Below are positions 1 through 9,055 of a stretch of DNA of 64,000 bases, piece after piece. The stretch is from Aquisphaera giovannonii. GTDB lineage: Bacteria; Planctomycetota; Planctomycetia; Isosphaerales; Isosphaeraceae. The stretch is from NCBI RefSeq assembly GCF_008087625.1, contig NZ_CP042997.1, positions 6,386,001 to 6,450,000 of the forward strand, read 5' to 3'. The position numbers were made by a program, and so were the translations under genes. The first letter of the stretch is position 1, and every line of letters begins with the position of its first letter. Under the pieces are notes generated by a model. That model was not told the DNA's origin, made no database searches, and worked only from the letters and a program-made list of their open reading frames with translations.

Positions 1-1
1 G

Positions 2-211
2 TCGCTGACGGCCTGGCTCGTGGTCGTCATCCTCTACATCCTCGGCGGCGAGGGCCTGCACGGCTTCGCCTTCGCCCTGGTCGTCGGCTTCCTCAGCGGG
101 ACGTACAGCACCGTCTACATCGCCACCCCGATCCTCATCGACTGGGTCGGCACCAAGAACGAGCTGCCCGCCGCCAAGCCCGGCGAGAAGAGGCTGGCCA
201 CGTCCAAGTGA
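2..211 (+). CDS. secF: SecD/SecF-type protein translocase subunit, C-terminal end (partial)
   Basis: The reading frame is already open at base 2 and ends at 211, so only the last 69 residues are present. They hold a hydrophobic segment, then an IHGFAFALxxGxxxGTYSxxxIA-like block (here LHGFAFALVVGFLSGTYS), which is the hallmark of the final two transmembrane helices of SecF and of the SecF half of SecDF. The tail is short and lysine-rich, as expected for the cytoplasmic end. SecDF is an inner-membrane, proton-driven accessory of the Sec channel that pulls exported proteins through. Whether the full gene is a fused secDF, as is common in planctomycetes, cannot be seen here. Confidence 0.85.
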   Translation, partial: SLTAWLVVVILYILGGEGLHGFAFALVVGFLSGTYSTVYIATPILIDWVGTKNELPAAKPGEKRLATSK

Positions 212-246
212 GGCGACGAGCCGCGTCGCCCATCGAAGTCCACCCC

Positions 247-298
247 GACGGGGGCGGGCGGAGTCGGCCCGATCGGCCGGCCTCGCCCCGCCCCCGTC
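247..298 (+). terminator. Strong hairpin downstream of the translocase gene
   Basis: A perfect 12-bp inverted repeat (GACGGGGGCGGG at 247-258 and CCCGCCCCCGTC at 287-298) encloses a 28-nt GC-rich spacer and starts 35 bases after the stop codon at 211. There is no clear T-tract, so intrinsic termination is inferred from position and stem strength only. Confidence 0.55.
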
Positions 299-398
299 CC
301 CTTGCGCACCGAGGGTGCTCACCGCCCCTTGTATGGCAGCTCGGACGGATGTAAGATGGGCGGACGTTTGACTCAGGTTGTCTTCGGTGGGCGTCATC

Positions 399-1937
399 AT
401 GTCTCGTGGGCTTCGCGTGCCGGCCCGTCTGCCGGCGTCTTTCGTGATGGCCGTCCTCGCCGGGGTCGTCGCGGCCGGCGGACCGGGACTCGACCCGCAG
501 CCGGGCCTTCCCGGCGCGGTGATGAAGCCTCCGGCCTGGCTCGGGGCGGGGTCACCCTTCGATGTCGGGGCCTTCTTCCGACAGGTGCCGGACGATCGTA
601 ATGCGGCGGCTCTCTACCTCGACGCCCTCTTCGAGTTCGACCCCGCGATGGCCGTCTGCTTCCCGCCCGGTGCAGAAAGGGACCGCCGCGAGGCGGCGGC
701 GAGGCTCCGCAGCCGGCACTTCGGCGAGCTCCTGACCGCCCGGCAGAACGATGCCGGCTCGGTGTCGGCCGAGCAGATCGATGCGGTGGCGGGGGCCTAC
801 GACGAGGGCTTCGCGAAGCTCGCACGGGCCCAGGAGCGGCCGGACTGCGTCTTCGACTCCGGGCTGGACATCACCGCGCAGATTCCCCACGCCACGGCGG
901 CCCGCCAGGTCGCCCGCATCGCCGCCCTGCGGGCACGACGGCAGTTGGAGCAGGGGAGCCTGATCCACGCGTCGCGAGAGCTGTCGCGGGTGCTCCGCCT
1001 GGCGCGGGACCTCGTCCCGAGAGGTCCCCTCGTCACGGATCTGGCGTCGATCGGCGTGGAGCGGACCGCGGTCGATGAGATCGCGATGCCGCTGCTCGCC
1101 GACCGGAACCTGACGGTGTCGCATTGCGATCGCCTCCTGGGGATCCTCGTCGAGCACGACGCGAAGTCCATCGACCGCTACGCCGAGGGGCTCCGTGCCG
1201 AGTATGTCTTCTCTCGCGGCACGCTCCGCGCCCTGGTGCAGGACCAGGACCGGCTCCGCCGCGACTGGAAGGCGCTGGGCGGCGACCCCGGCCCGTCGAT
1301 CGCCGCCGCGATCGCCGAGCCGCAGTTGATCTCCGTGCTCGCGGGGGGCGGCGCGGCACCGAAGGCCCTGGCGGCGGATGGGCCCGGGGCACGGCCCGCG
1401 TCGCTTCGAGCCGCCGCGGACCTCGACGCGGCGATGGCCCGCATGCCGCCCGAGGAGCTGGCCCGCCAGGAAGCCCTGCTGGGGGCCTTCTTCCGCGACC
1501 GCCTCTCGCTGGCGGAGATGCCCTACGCGGAGCGGATGCGGCGGCTCGACTCGATGCCGCCCGTCTTCGTCGCGGACGACGTCTACACGAGGGTCACGAA
1601 GGGCCTCACGTCGGGCGCCTTCGGGGCCGCCATCGCCTCCATGGCGTTCCACCAGGCGAGGCTGCGCGACGCCATCGGCCTGGTCGCGGTCCGACGCTGG
1701 CAGCTCCGCCACGACGGCCAATCGCCGCCCTCCCTCGACGCCGCCGCGAAGGACGCCGGACTGGTTTCCGTGCCCGTCGATCCCTACTCCGGCGGCCCCG
1801 TCCGCCTGGCTATCATCGCGGGCCGGCCGGTCGTCTACTGCGTCGGCGGAGACGGCCAGGACGGCGGCGGCCGGGCCGAGGCGAAGGTCCACCAGCGCGA
1901 GGGGGACGTCATCCTCCGCATGCCCGAATCGAGATGA
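399..1937 (+). CDS. Secreted protein of unknown function, copy 1 of a tandem pair
   Basis: This 512-residue protein starts at the ATG at 399; a TTG at 378 is in frame but would put residues before a normal signal peptide (basic start, hydrophobic stretch about residues 10-28). I recognise no enzyme domain. Two parts stand out: an early block PGLPGAVMKPPAWLG followed by FDVGAFF and YLDALFEFDPAMAVCFP, and a C-terminal block with DPYSGGPVRLA, VVYCVGGDGQDGGG and GDVILRMP. That last pattern resembles the C-terminal module of many planctomycete secreted proteins (DPFSGKPL...YSVGxDGxDDGG...DIVxRxP). The next gene is a paralog with the same blocks. Its role is unknown. Confidence 0.8.
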   Translation: MSRGLRVPARLPASFVMAVLAGVVAAGGPGLDPQPGLPGAVMKPPAWLGAGSPFDVGAFFRQVPDDRNAAALYLDALFEFDPAMAVCFPPGAERDRREAAARLRSRHFGELLTARQNDAGSVSAEQIDAVAGAYDEGFAKLARAQERPDCVFDSGLDITAQIPHATAARQVARIAALRARRQLEQGSLIHASRELSRVLRLARDLVPRGPLVTDLASIGVERTAVDEIAMPLLADRNLTVSHCDRLLGILVEHDAKSIDRYAEGLRAEYVFSRGTLRALVQDQDRLRRDWKALGGDPGPSIAAAIAEPQLISVLAGGGAAPKALAADGPGARPASLRAAADLDAAMARMPPEELARQEALLGAFFRDRLSLAEMPYAERMRRLDSMPPVFVADDVYTRVTKGLTSGAFGAAIASMAFHQARLRDAIGLVAVRRWQLRHDGQSPPSLDAAAKDAGLVSVPVDPYSGGPVRLAIIAGRPVVYCVGGDGQDGGGRAEAKVHQREGDVILRMPESR

Positions 1938-2039
1938 CACGCGGGCGGCGGGGGCACGGCCGCCCGGCTCCCCCTTGTGGGTGTCCTGCGGCGGCCGTAG
2001 GCTGTCCGGGCCGTCCCCCCTCCACTGAGGTGTCGTCTC

Positions 2040-3560
2040 ATGATTCGGCTCGATGACGAGTTTTCGCGGCGTTCGCTCCTACTCTGGCTCCCCGGTGCGT
2101 TGATGTCGGGCCTGGCCATGGCGTCTCCGCAGCCCCCCTCGCCGCCGGCCGCGAGACCGTCCCGGACGAACGTGCCGCGGCTGCCCGGGGCGGTCACGAG
2201 GCCGCCCGAATGGCTGGGCCCCGAGGCCCCGTTCGACGTCGCCGCCTACTTCAAGGCGCCGCCCGACGACCAGAACGCGGCGCCCCTCTACCTCGACGCC
2301 CTCTTCGAGTTCGGCCCCGAGATGGCGGTCTGCTTCCCGGAAGGCCCCGTGCGTGCCCGCCGCGAGCGAACCGCCAAGGAGCGGATGAGGCGGTATGCCG
2401 AGGTCGCGAAGTCCCTGGAGCGGGGGCCCGACGCCGTCCCGCCCCGGGAGATGAACGCCTTCCTGGCGCTCTACGACGAGGGGCTCGCGAAGCTCGCCCG
2501 CGCGCAGGAGCGGCCTCGCTGCGTCTTCCAGGCGGGCATCGGCATGAACGCGTTGCTCCCGCACCTCCAGGACGCCCGCAATGCCGGCCGGGTGCTCCTG
2601 TGGAAGGCCCGGCGCCTGATGGAGCAGGGGAGCGTGCCGGGCGCCTTGCAGCAGGCGTCTCGAGTGCTGCGGCTCGTCCGGGACCTCCAGCCGCGGGGCT
2701 TCACCATCGCGGCGATGGTGGGCGTGGCCCTGGAGCGGCTGGCGATGAACGAGGTGTTCTTGCCGCTGCTGCAGTCCCGGGGGCTCAAGGCCGAGCACTG
2801 CGACGCCGCGCTGGCGATACTCCGCGAGCACGACTCGAAGTCGATCGACGTGTATTCCGAAGTCTTGCGGGGCGAGTACCTGCTCTGCCGATCGACGCTC
2901 CGCGACCTGGTCCTCCACCAGGACCAGTTCCGCCGCGACCTGGGCGCCGCGGGCGTCCGCATCGGGCCGTCGCTCGTTGAGTCGGTCCTCGATACGAACA
3001 GGAGACCGGGCCAGGGAACGCCAGTCACCGGGCCCGGGGCGACCTCCGACCTCGACGCGAAGATGGCGAGCATGACTCCGTCGGAGCTCGCCCGACAGGA
3101 GGCGAAGCTGACCGCCCTCTACCGGGACCGGCTCGGCCTCGCCGGCACGCCCTATGCCGAGCGGATCCGCCGCCTCGCGGAGCCGCCGGCCGAGGGCCGT
3201 TCCGCCGACATCCTCACGCGGGTCGCCCTGGGCCTCGTGCCCGCCCCGGATAGCGTCCCATGGTCCGCGCTCGTCCAGGCCGCACTCCGCAGCTTGCAGG
3301 CCCTGACCGCCGTCCGCCGCTGGCAAATCCGCCATTCCGGCCAGCTGCCCGCGTCCCTCGAGTCCGCCGCCAGGGACGCCGGCCTCGCCCGATTTCCGAT
3401 CGATCCCTACACCGGGGGCCCGGTCCGCCTGGCGATCCTCGACGGCAAGCCCGTCGCATACTGCCTCGGCGAGGACGGCAAGGACGACCAAGGGCGGACG
3501 GCGGCCACCCGCCCGGGTCAGCGCGGCGACGTCGTGCTCCGCATGCCCGACCAGAAGTGA
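2040..3560 (+). CDS. Secreted protein of unknown function, copy 2 of a tandem pair
   Basis: A 506-residue protein from the ATG at 2040. The N-terminus has SRRSLLLWLPGAL, a plausible twin-arginine signal, unlike the Sec-type signal of the upstream copy. The rest aligns along its length with the neighbour: PRLPGAVTRPPEWLG, FDVAAYF, YLDALFEFGPEMAVCFPEGP, then RAQERP.CVF, a LxILxEHDxKSID block, and the C-terminal DPYTGGPVRLA / GEDGKDDQGR / GDVVLRMP block. It lies 102 bases after the first copy in the same direction, so co-transcription and origin by tandem duplication are likely. No catalytic motif is recognised. Confidence 0.82.
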   Translation: MIRLDDEFSRRSLLLWLPGALMSGLAMASPQPPSPPAARPSRTNVPRLPGAVTRPPEWLGPEAPFDVAAYFKAPPDDQNAAPLYLDALFEFGPEMAVCFPEGPVRARRERTAKERMRRYAEVAKSLERGPDAVPPREMNAFLALYDEGLAKLARAQERPRCVFQAGIGMNALLPHLQDARNAGRVLLWKARRLMEQGSVPGALQQASRVLRLVRDLQPRGFTIAAMVGVALERLAMNEVFLPLLQSRGLKAEHCDAALAILREHDSKSIDVYSEVLRGEYLLCRSTLRDLVLHQDQFRRDLGAAGVRIGPSLVESVLDTNRRPGQGTPVTGPGATSDLDAKMASMTPSELARQEAKLTALYRDRLGLAGTPYAERIRRLAEPPAEGRSADILTRVALGLVPAPDSVPWSALVQAALRSLQALTAVRRWQIRHSGQLPASLESAARDAGLARFPIDPYTGGPVRLAILDGKPVAYCLGEDGKDDQGRTAATRPGQRGDVVLRMPDQK

Positions 3561-3609
3561 AACGGGGCCGTCATGCTTTCTCGCAACCGGGAGGGCGATG
3601 CGACGGGAT

Positions 3610-4464
3610 TCAATCCCTCAGGACACGCCCGCCGGATAAATGATGGACCTCCGATCCGTCGTCCACGCAGAGGGCACCCCGAGGGTCGATGTCCGTGGCG
3701 CGGCCGGCGAGGATTCGCGGGCCGAGGTCGATGCGGACCGGCTTGCCGCGGAGCAGATTGAGGTGGTCCCACTCCCGGGCCTGCTCCGGGCTGTCGTCCC
3801 TCAGGCGGCGGAGCTCGAGGTCCAGGTGCGTCAGGATGGCGGCCAGGGCCCGGGGGATCGAGGACGCGTCGAGCGGGCCCGCGCCCATGGCGGCGAGGGA
3901 GGTCGCCATGCGCGAGACCTCATCCGGCGCCTCGTCGAAGCGGGTGAGGACGTTCAGGCCGATTCCGATGACCAGGAGGTGGCCCGACGGCCCCTCGAGG
4001 CCATCCCGCTCGATCCGCTCCGGGAGGATGCCGCAGAGCTTGCGGCCGCAGGCCTCGACGTCGTTGGGCCAGCGGATGCCGAGGCCCGGGACGACCCACC
4101 CGAGGGACCCGATCGCGTGGATCACCGCCAGGGCGGCCGCCAGCGAGAGCCTCGGCTCCTGGTCCACGCGGAGCCCGTGCGCGGCCGGGTCGATGGCGAC
4201 GGTGAACGTCAGCGAGCCGTCGTCGGAGAACCACGACCGATCCCGCTGCCCGCGGCCCAGCGTCTGCCGGTCGGCCCAGACGAGCAGCGGGAGCTCGTCC
4301 ACGCCCTGGAGGACGAGGCTGCGGGCGAGCCAGTTCGTCGAGTCCACGACCGGCCGATGGAGCACCGTCCGGGCGAACGGCAGGGGATCCCGCACGGAGG
4401 CACCCTGGAGGGAGGTTTCCGCCGGAAGTCGTGTGTCCTGATCGGCCTTCCACGCATCTTTCAT
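3610..4464 (-). CDS. birA: Biotin--[acetyl-CoA-carboxylase] ligase
   Basis: This 284-residue protein activates biotin with ATP and attaches it to the biotin carboxyl carrier protein of acetyl-CoA carboxylase and related enzymes in the cytoplasm. Motifs of the family are clear: DSTN at 41-44, the biotinyl-AMP loop GRGQRDRSW at 70-78, RWPNDV at 131-136 with the following lysine (K142, GRKLCGIL), and GIGLNV. There is no N-terminal helix-turn-helix, so this is a class I enzyme without the repressor function of E. coli BirA. The first 30 residues are not conserved-looking, and the true start could be slightly downstream. It converges on the tandem secreted-protein genes and stands alone. Confidence 0.92.
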   Translation of the reverse strand: MKDAWKADQDTRLPAETSLQGASVRDPLPFARTVLHRPVVDSTNWLARSLVLQGVDELPLLVWADRQTLGRGQRDRSWFSDDGSLTFTVAIDPAAHGLRVDQEPRLSLAAALAVIHAIGSLGWVVPGLGIRWPNDVEACGRKLCGILPERIERDGLEGPSGHLLVIGIGLNVLTRFDEAPDEVSRMATSLAAMGAGPLDASSIPRALAAILTHLDLELRRLRDDSPEQAREWDHLNLLRGKPVRIDLGPRILAGRATDIDPRGALCVDDGSEVHHLSGGRVLRD

Positions 4465-4993
4465 GACTACTTGCGACCTGCTCGCGGCGTCTCGAGGTAG
4501 GCCCGTGAGGCGTCGAGGCCCTTCCCAGTCCCGGGAGCCATCAGCCTCTCTCCGGGTCGCGATTCGTCGGAGATCGAACCCAGGGCGGTCCGCGTCACCT
4601 TCGCCGCGGGGCCGGAGCGGCAGCCCGGGAGTTCGACCATGCTGCGGCGAACGGTTCCCGGGGCGGGCTCTCGGGCCCGCCCGGCCTCGAACACTTCGGG
4701 TAACGGCGGCTCAGGCTTGGCCTTTCCCCCTCCGGGCCGTTGGAAGAGTGCGCCCCCATGATACTTCAATCGGGCCGGCGCTCGCGATATCGCCGGGAGG
4801 ATCGAGGCGCCGTCGTGCCGGATCAGCCACTTGCCGGGACTGCGGTCGTCGGGCATGATTTCCCGGTCGCTCGGCATGGACGCATGCCGGACCCGGCCCG
4901 CAGCCCGGTCGCGTAACGGCCGTCGTCGCCCCGCCCGATTCTCCCTCGTGTCTCCACGATTTTCCAGGCGGGCGGGCCTTCTCGTACAATGCC
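4465..4993. other. Intergenic region between birA and the first SGNH hydrolase gene (529 bases)
   Basis: Divergent genes leave this stretch. I see no convincing gene: open frames here are arginine- and proline-rich with no start signal. It contains an 8-bp perfect inverted repeat (GGGCGGGC at 4661-4668, GCCCGCCC at 4675-4682). Promoters for both neighbours must lie here, but no consensus box can be called. Confidence 0.5.
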
Positions 4994-6808
4994 ATGATGA
5001 ACGAGCCGACCGCACCCCTCGCGAATCGCCCTTTCGACGCCCGCAAGGTGGCCCGGCTGCTCGTGCCCTCGCTCGCCGTGGTGCTGGTCTACTTCGGTTG
5101 GCAGCTCGTGCCGGCCTGGCTCGCATTGGGCTGGTCCTCGATCCCGCGAGGGACGCGCCGGGCGGTGACCGTGGGCTTCCTGGAAGGCCTGCTCGGCGCC
5201 TACGCGATCCTGTCCTCCGCGGTGCTGCTGGGGCTGCCGGTCCTGGGGCTCTCGCTGGCGAGGCCACGGCCCGGCGTCCGCCGGACGAAGGGGAGGGGGG
5301 GCTGGCTCGCCAGGCTGCTCCTCCTGGATCTGTCGCTGCTCGTCAGCCTCATCGGGCTGGAGGTCGCCTCCGCAGCGTGGCTGGCGTGGCTCCATCGCAC
5401 GCCCACGCTGTCGGCCGCGGCCGCGCTCGAACGCGAGGAGGGCCTCAACCCGAAGCTGCCGACCGGCCTGGCGACGGCCGGCGCGGGCTTGGAGGGCTCG
5501 GGCCCCCGCACGCCCCTGAAGCTGCTCGTGCTCGGGGAGTCGAGCGGGCGGGGCGAGCCGTACCATCCGTGGCTCTCCGCGGGCCAGATCGCCGGCTGGA
5601 AGCTCGAGCAGGTGCTCGGCCGTCCCGTCGAGGTCGACATCTGGGCCACCGGCGGGACCCGGCTGGAGACCGTGCACCAGTTGCTGGCCAGGCTCGACTA
5701 CCGGCCCGACGCGATCCTGCTGTTCTCCGGCCACAACGAGTTCCAGAGCCGCTGGGCCTGGGATCGCAGCGTCTCGTGGTATCGCGACGAGGCCTCCGCG
5801 TCCGCCCCCTCGGAGCGGGCCGCCTGGCCGCACGTGCTCCGGGCCTCGCCGGCGTGCCGCCTGATCTTCGAGGCCATCGACCATCAGCGCGTGGACGCGA
5901 CGCCGCCGAAGGTCGTCACCCGGGAGCTCGTGGACCGGCCGACCTGCACGGACGAGGAGCGGGCCGAGGTCCTCGCCGACTTCCGCCGCCGGGCCGAGGC
6001 GATCGCCGCGTTCGCCGAGCGTCTCCGCTCGCTGCTGGTCGTCTTCGTCCCGGCCTCCAACGACGGCGGCTACGAGCCCAGCCGATCCGTCCTCCCCCCG
6101 GCGACTCCCGCGGCCATGCGGGTGTCGTTCGAGGGCGACGTCCGCCGCGCGCGGGAGCTCGAGCACATCGACGCGGCCGGGGCCGTCGCCGCCTACCGTC
6201 GGTTGGTCGCCGCACAGCCCGGCTTCGCCGAGACCCACTTCCGGCTCGCCCGCCTGCTGGAGGGGGCCGGCGTCTGGGACGAGGCCCGGAGGGAATACAT
6301 CCTGGCCAGGGAAGCCGACGCCATGCCGCTGCGATGCCCGGACGACTTCCGCAACGCCTATCGCGACCTGGCGGCCCGGCACCCGTCGCTCGTGCTCGTC
6401 GACTGCGAGAAGGTCTTCGCCCCGATCAGCCCGCACGGGATCCTCGACGACCACCTGTACCACGACGCGCAGCATCCCAACCTGAAGGGTTACGCCGCCC
6501 TGGCCCGGGACCTCCTCGCCCAGCTCCGCGACCGGCATGCCTTCGGCTGGCCCGACGCGGCCCCCGTGCCGACGCTCGATCTCGAGGATTGTGCCCGCCA
6601 TTTCGGCCTGGACCGGGAGCGATGGGCCACGGTCTGCGACCGTTCGGAGTGGTTCTACCACGTCACGGCCTTCGTCCGTTATGACCCGGCCGAGAGGCAG
6701 GGGAAGGAGCTGGCCTACGAGAAGGCCGCGGAGCGGATCCGCGCCGGCACGCGACCGGAGGACGCGGGCATCACCGGCCTGGGCGTCCGCCCGGCGGACC
6801 ACCCTTGA
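4994..6808 (+). CDS. Membrane-anchored SGNH/GDSL-type hydrolase with TPR-like insert, copy 1
   Basis: This 604-residue protein has about three N-terminal hydrophobic segments (near residues 20-40, 62-88 and 107-132) and then an SGNH hydrolase fold. The nucleophile block is GESSGRGEPY at 181-190 (Ser 183 or 184), block III is GHNEF at 246-250, and the catalytic Asp/His pair is DAQHP at 491-495. Between blocks III and V lies a helical repeat (AAYRRLVAAQPGFAETHFRLARLLEGAG...) of tetratricopeptide character. Enzymes of this fold act on acyl or acetyl esters, often on cell-envelope glycans; the substrate here is not known. The active-site side probably faces the periplasm (inference). The next gene is a full-length paralog. 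Confidence 0.82.
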   Translation: MMNEPTAPLANRPFDARKVARLLVPSLAVVLVYFGWQLVPAWLALGWSSIPRGTRRAVTVGFLEGLLGAYAILSSAVLLGLPVLGLSLARPRPGVRRTKGRGGWLARLLLLDLSLLVSLIGLEVASAAWLAWLHRTPTLSAAAALEREEGLNPKLPTGLATAGAGLEGSGPRTPLKLLVLGESSGRGEPYHPWLSAGQIAGWKLEQVLGRPVEVDIWATGGTRLETVHQLLARLDYRPDAILLFSGHNEFQSRWAWDRSVSWYRDEASASAPSERAAWPHVLRASPACRLIFEAIDHQRVDATPPKVVTRELVDRPTCTDEERAEVLADFRRRAEAIAAFAERLRSLLVVFVPASNDGGYEPSRSVLPPATPAAMRVSFEGDVRRARELEHIDAAGAVAAYRRLVAAQPGFAETHFRLARLLEGAGVWDEARREYILAREADAMPLRCPDDFRNAYRDLAARHPSLVLVDCEKVFAPISPHGILDDHLYHDAQHPNLKGYAALARDLLAQLRDRHAFGWPDAAPVPTLDLEDCARHFGLDRERWATVCDRSEWFYHVTAFVRYDPAERQGKELAYEKAAERIRAGTRPEDAGITGLGVRPADHP

Positions 6809-6830
6809 CGGGACGAGGACCGCGCCCCCT

Positions 6831-8579
6831 ATGTCGCGACCGAGCCAGGCTCCAGGGCCCCGCAGGCCCCTCGTGATCTCGCTTGCTGCGATCGCCATCC
6901 TGTGCCTCTGCGCATGGATCGGCATCCGGGCCCGGGGGGCCTCGCCCGCGAGGACCGGCGGGGCGGACGGGGCCGCGTCGCGGGCGAGGCTGCTGGAAGC
7001 CCTGGGGACGGCCTACCCGCGGGCGGTCCTCGGGCTCCTGGCCGCGACGCTCTGTGTGTTCGCGGGCCTCTCGCTCCGCCGCCGGCTGCCGTCGCGGCTG
7101 CGGCCAATCCTCGCGCGAGGGGCGCTCGCGGGGGCCACCGCGATCGCATGCGTGGGGCTGGCCGAGGGCGGCGCGGCCGCCTACCTGTCGTGGCAGCATC
7201 GCGCCCCCCGGCTGGCGATGGCCGCCGGCCCGCCCGCGAAGACGGGCGCGGCGGGGGCGTCCGACGCCGACGCGAGCATCCTCGTCGTGGGCGAGTCGAG
7301 CGCGGAGGGCGTGCCTTACCGCGACTGGCTCTCGGTCGGCAAGGTCGTGACCTGGCAGCTCCGCCGCCTCTTCCCGACGCGGATGTTCCACCTGGAGGTC
7401 CAGGCCCGCGCGGGTTGGACGCTGGAGCAGATGCACCAGAAGCTCGCCGAGTCGTCCAGGCGGCCGGACCTCTTGATCCTGTACGCCGGCCACAACGAGT
7501 TCGCCTCGCGCTACGGGTGGTCGGCCGACGTCCCCTACTACGACGACGATCCGGGGCCCGGCACCGCGGCCGGGCTGGCGACTCGGCTCGCCGGATGGTC
7601 CCCGCTCTGCCGCCTGATGGACGAGGCACGGGGCCGCGCCCTGGTCGCCTCCCGTCCCCCGATCCGGCCCGCCGACGTCGTGACGGTCCCCTCGCACACG
7701 GCCGCCCAGCATCAGGAGCGGCTCGACGACTTCCGCCGCCGCTTGGGGATGATCCTGGCGGACCTGGAGCGGGCGGGCGTGCTCACCGTCGTCGTCGTGC
7801 CGCCGGGCAACGACGCGGGCTTCGAGCCCAGCCGCTCGGTCCTCCTGCCGGGCACGCCCCGCGCCGACCGCGACGCGTTCGCGGCCGAGGTCCTCTCCGC
7901 CCGCGAGCTGGAGCGGGCCGACGAGGCCCGGGCCATCGAGAGCTACCGCCGCTTGATTGCCCGATACCCGGGCTTCGCCGAGACCCATTTCCGCCTCGCC
8001 CGGCTGCTCCAGCGATCGGGCGCCCGCGACGAGGCCTATCGCGAATACGTCCTCGCCCGGGACCTGGACGCCCACCCGATGCGCTGCCCGTCCGCCTTCC
8101 AGGACGTCTACCGGGAGCTCGCCCCCCGCCACGGCGCCCTGCTCGTGGACGGGCAGGACGTGCTGCGGGCCCGCGCCGAGGCCGTCGGCTCGGGCCAACT
8201 CGACGACATCCTCTTCAACGACGCGATGCACCCCTCGCTCGACGGCCACATGGCCCTGGCCGAGGCCATCCTCTCCGCCCTCCGCGACCGCGGCGCCTTC
8301 GGCTGGCCGCAGTCCCTCGCGGCCCCAGCCATCTCGCGCGAGGCGTGCGCCGATCACTTCGACGTGACCGCCGCGACCTGGAAGGAAGTCTGCCGCTTCG
8401 CCTCGGGCTTCTACCGGGCCACCCTCCCCATCCGCTTCGATCCCGCCGAACGCGAGGCCAAGGCCGTTGCCTACGAATCCGCCCTGAAGCGGCTGGAGGC
8501 GGGCGAGACCGCGGACGCCCTGAGCGTCCGCGGAGTCGGCGTCGGACGGCCAGGCACGGGCCCGGCACCCCATCGATGA
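6831..8579 (+). CDS. Membrane-anchored SGNH/GDSL-type hydrolase with TPR-like insert, copy 2
   Basis: The frame opens at 6537 inside the preceding gene, but the ATG at 6831 gives a protein of 582 residues that begins with a basic stretch and a membrane segment, so I chose it. It repeats the architecture of its upstream neighbour: N-terminal membrane segments, GESSAEGVPY (GESS at 154-157), GHNEF (His 221), a TPR-like repeat with YRRLIARYPGFAETHFRLARLL, and DAMHP (Asp 464, His 467). The genes are 22 bases apart on the same strand, so they are probably one transcript. Tandem duplication with retained catalytic residues in both copies suggests two related substrates or a heteromer (inference). 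Confidence 0.83.
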   Translation: MSRPSQAPGPRRPLVISLAAIAILCLCAWIGIRARGASPARTGGADGAASRARLLEALGTAYPRAVLGLLAATLCVFAGLSLRRRLPSRLRPILARGALAGATAIACVGLAEGGAAAYLSWQHRAPRLAMAAGPPAKTGAAGASDADASILVVGESSAEGVPYRDWLSVGKVVTWQLRRLFPTRMFHLEVQARAGWTLEQMHQKLAESSRRPDLLILYAGHNEFASRYGWSADVPYYDDDPGPGTAAGLATRLAGWSPLCRLMDEARGRALVASRPPIRPADVVTVPSHTAAQHQERLDDFRRRLGMILADLERAGVLTVVVVPPGNDAGFEPSRSVLLPGTPRADRDAFAAEVLSARELERADEARAIESYRRLIARYPGFAETHFRLARLLQRSGARDEAYREYVLARDLDAHPMRCPSAFQDVYRELAPRHGALLVDGQDVLRARAEAVGSGQLDDILFNDAMHPSLDGHMALAEAILSALRDRGAFGWPQSLAAPAISREACADHFDVTAATWKEVCRFASGFYRATLPIRFDPAEREAKAVAYESALKRLEAGETADALSVRGVGVGRPGTGPAPHR

Positions 8580-8662
8580 TGGGCAAGCTGACGCCTTTGG
8601 CGGGTACGGGCATGCTGAACTCAGGAGCCCCACACAGGTGCCGCGTCCCCGAGGGGTGACAC

Positions 8663-9055
8663 GTGGAAGAGTCTGCCCAGGATCGTCCGGATGCGGCTGA
8701 CGAGGCCTCAAGCGAATCCGGGACCAGGCACGCGGACTGGATTCTCGCCATGCTCGCTGCGATGGCGATGTTGGTCGGCTGTGTCCTCCGCGATGCGACC
8801 CCGCTTCAGGCGATCGGGCAGGCGATCATGGTGCCCCTCGGCGGGCTCCTGGCGTGGGAAGTCTACAATCGAATCAGCGGGCGCAGGGATGGAAAGGTCA
8901 TCCTGCTCATGGCCTTCACGCTTCCGATCTCGAGGCTCGTCTCCGGCGAGGCGCCGTCAATCGGGGTGACGGTGTTCCAACTCGTCTTCCTCGCCATCTC
9001 CGCGGCCGTCATCGGTGCCATCAATCGGAACCTCGAGAGCGGGCCCCCGGACTGA
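8663..9055 (+). CDS. Small membrane protein of unknown function
   Basis: A 130-residue protein starting at a GTG, preceded by GAGGGGTGA at a good ribosome-binding distance. After a charged N-terminus of about 25 residues it has roughly four hydrophobic helices with few charges between them and a short hydrophilic end. No family is recognised. It follows the second SGNH hydrolase by 83 bases and may be cotranscribed. Confidence 0.65.
   Translation: MEESAQDRPDAADEASSESGTRHADWILAMLAAMAMLVGCVLRDATPLQAIGQAIMVPLGGLLAWEVYNRISGRRDGKVILLMAFTLPISRLVSGEAPSIGVTVFQLVFLAISAAVIGAINRNLESGPPD

Noticed and set aside
378-398. TTG start for the first tandem secreted protein
   Set aside because: The ATG at 399 gives a clean signal peptide with the basic residues at the very start; the TTG adds seven residues without support.
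4823-6925. Minus-strand open frame of 700 codons opposite the first SGNH hydrolase
   Set aside because: Shadow of the SGNH gene, with highly skewed composition and no motif.
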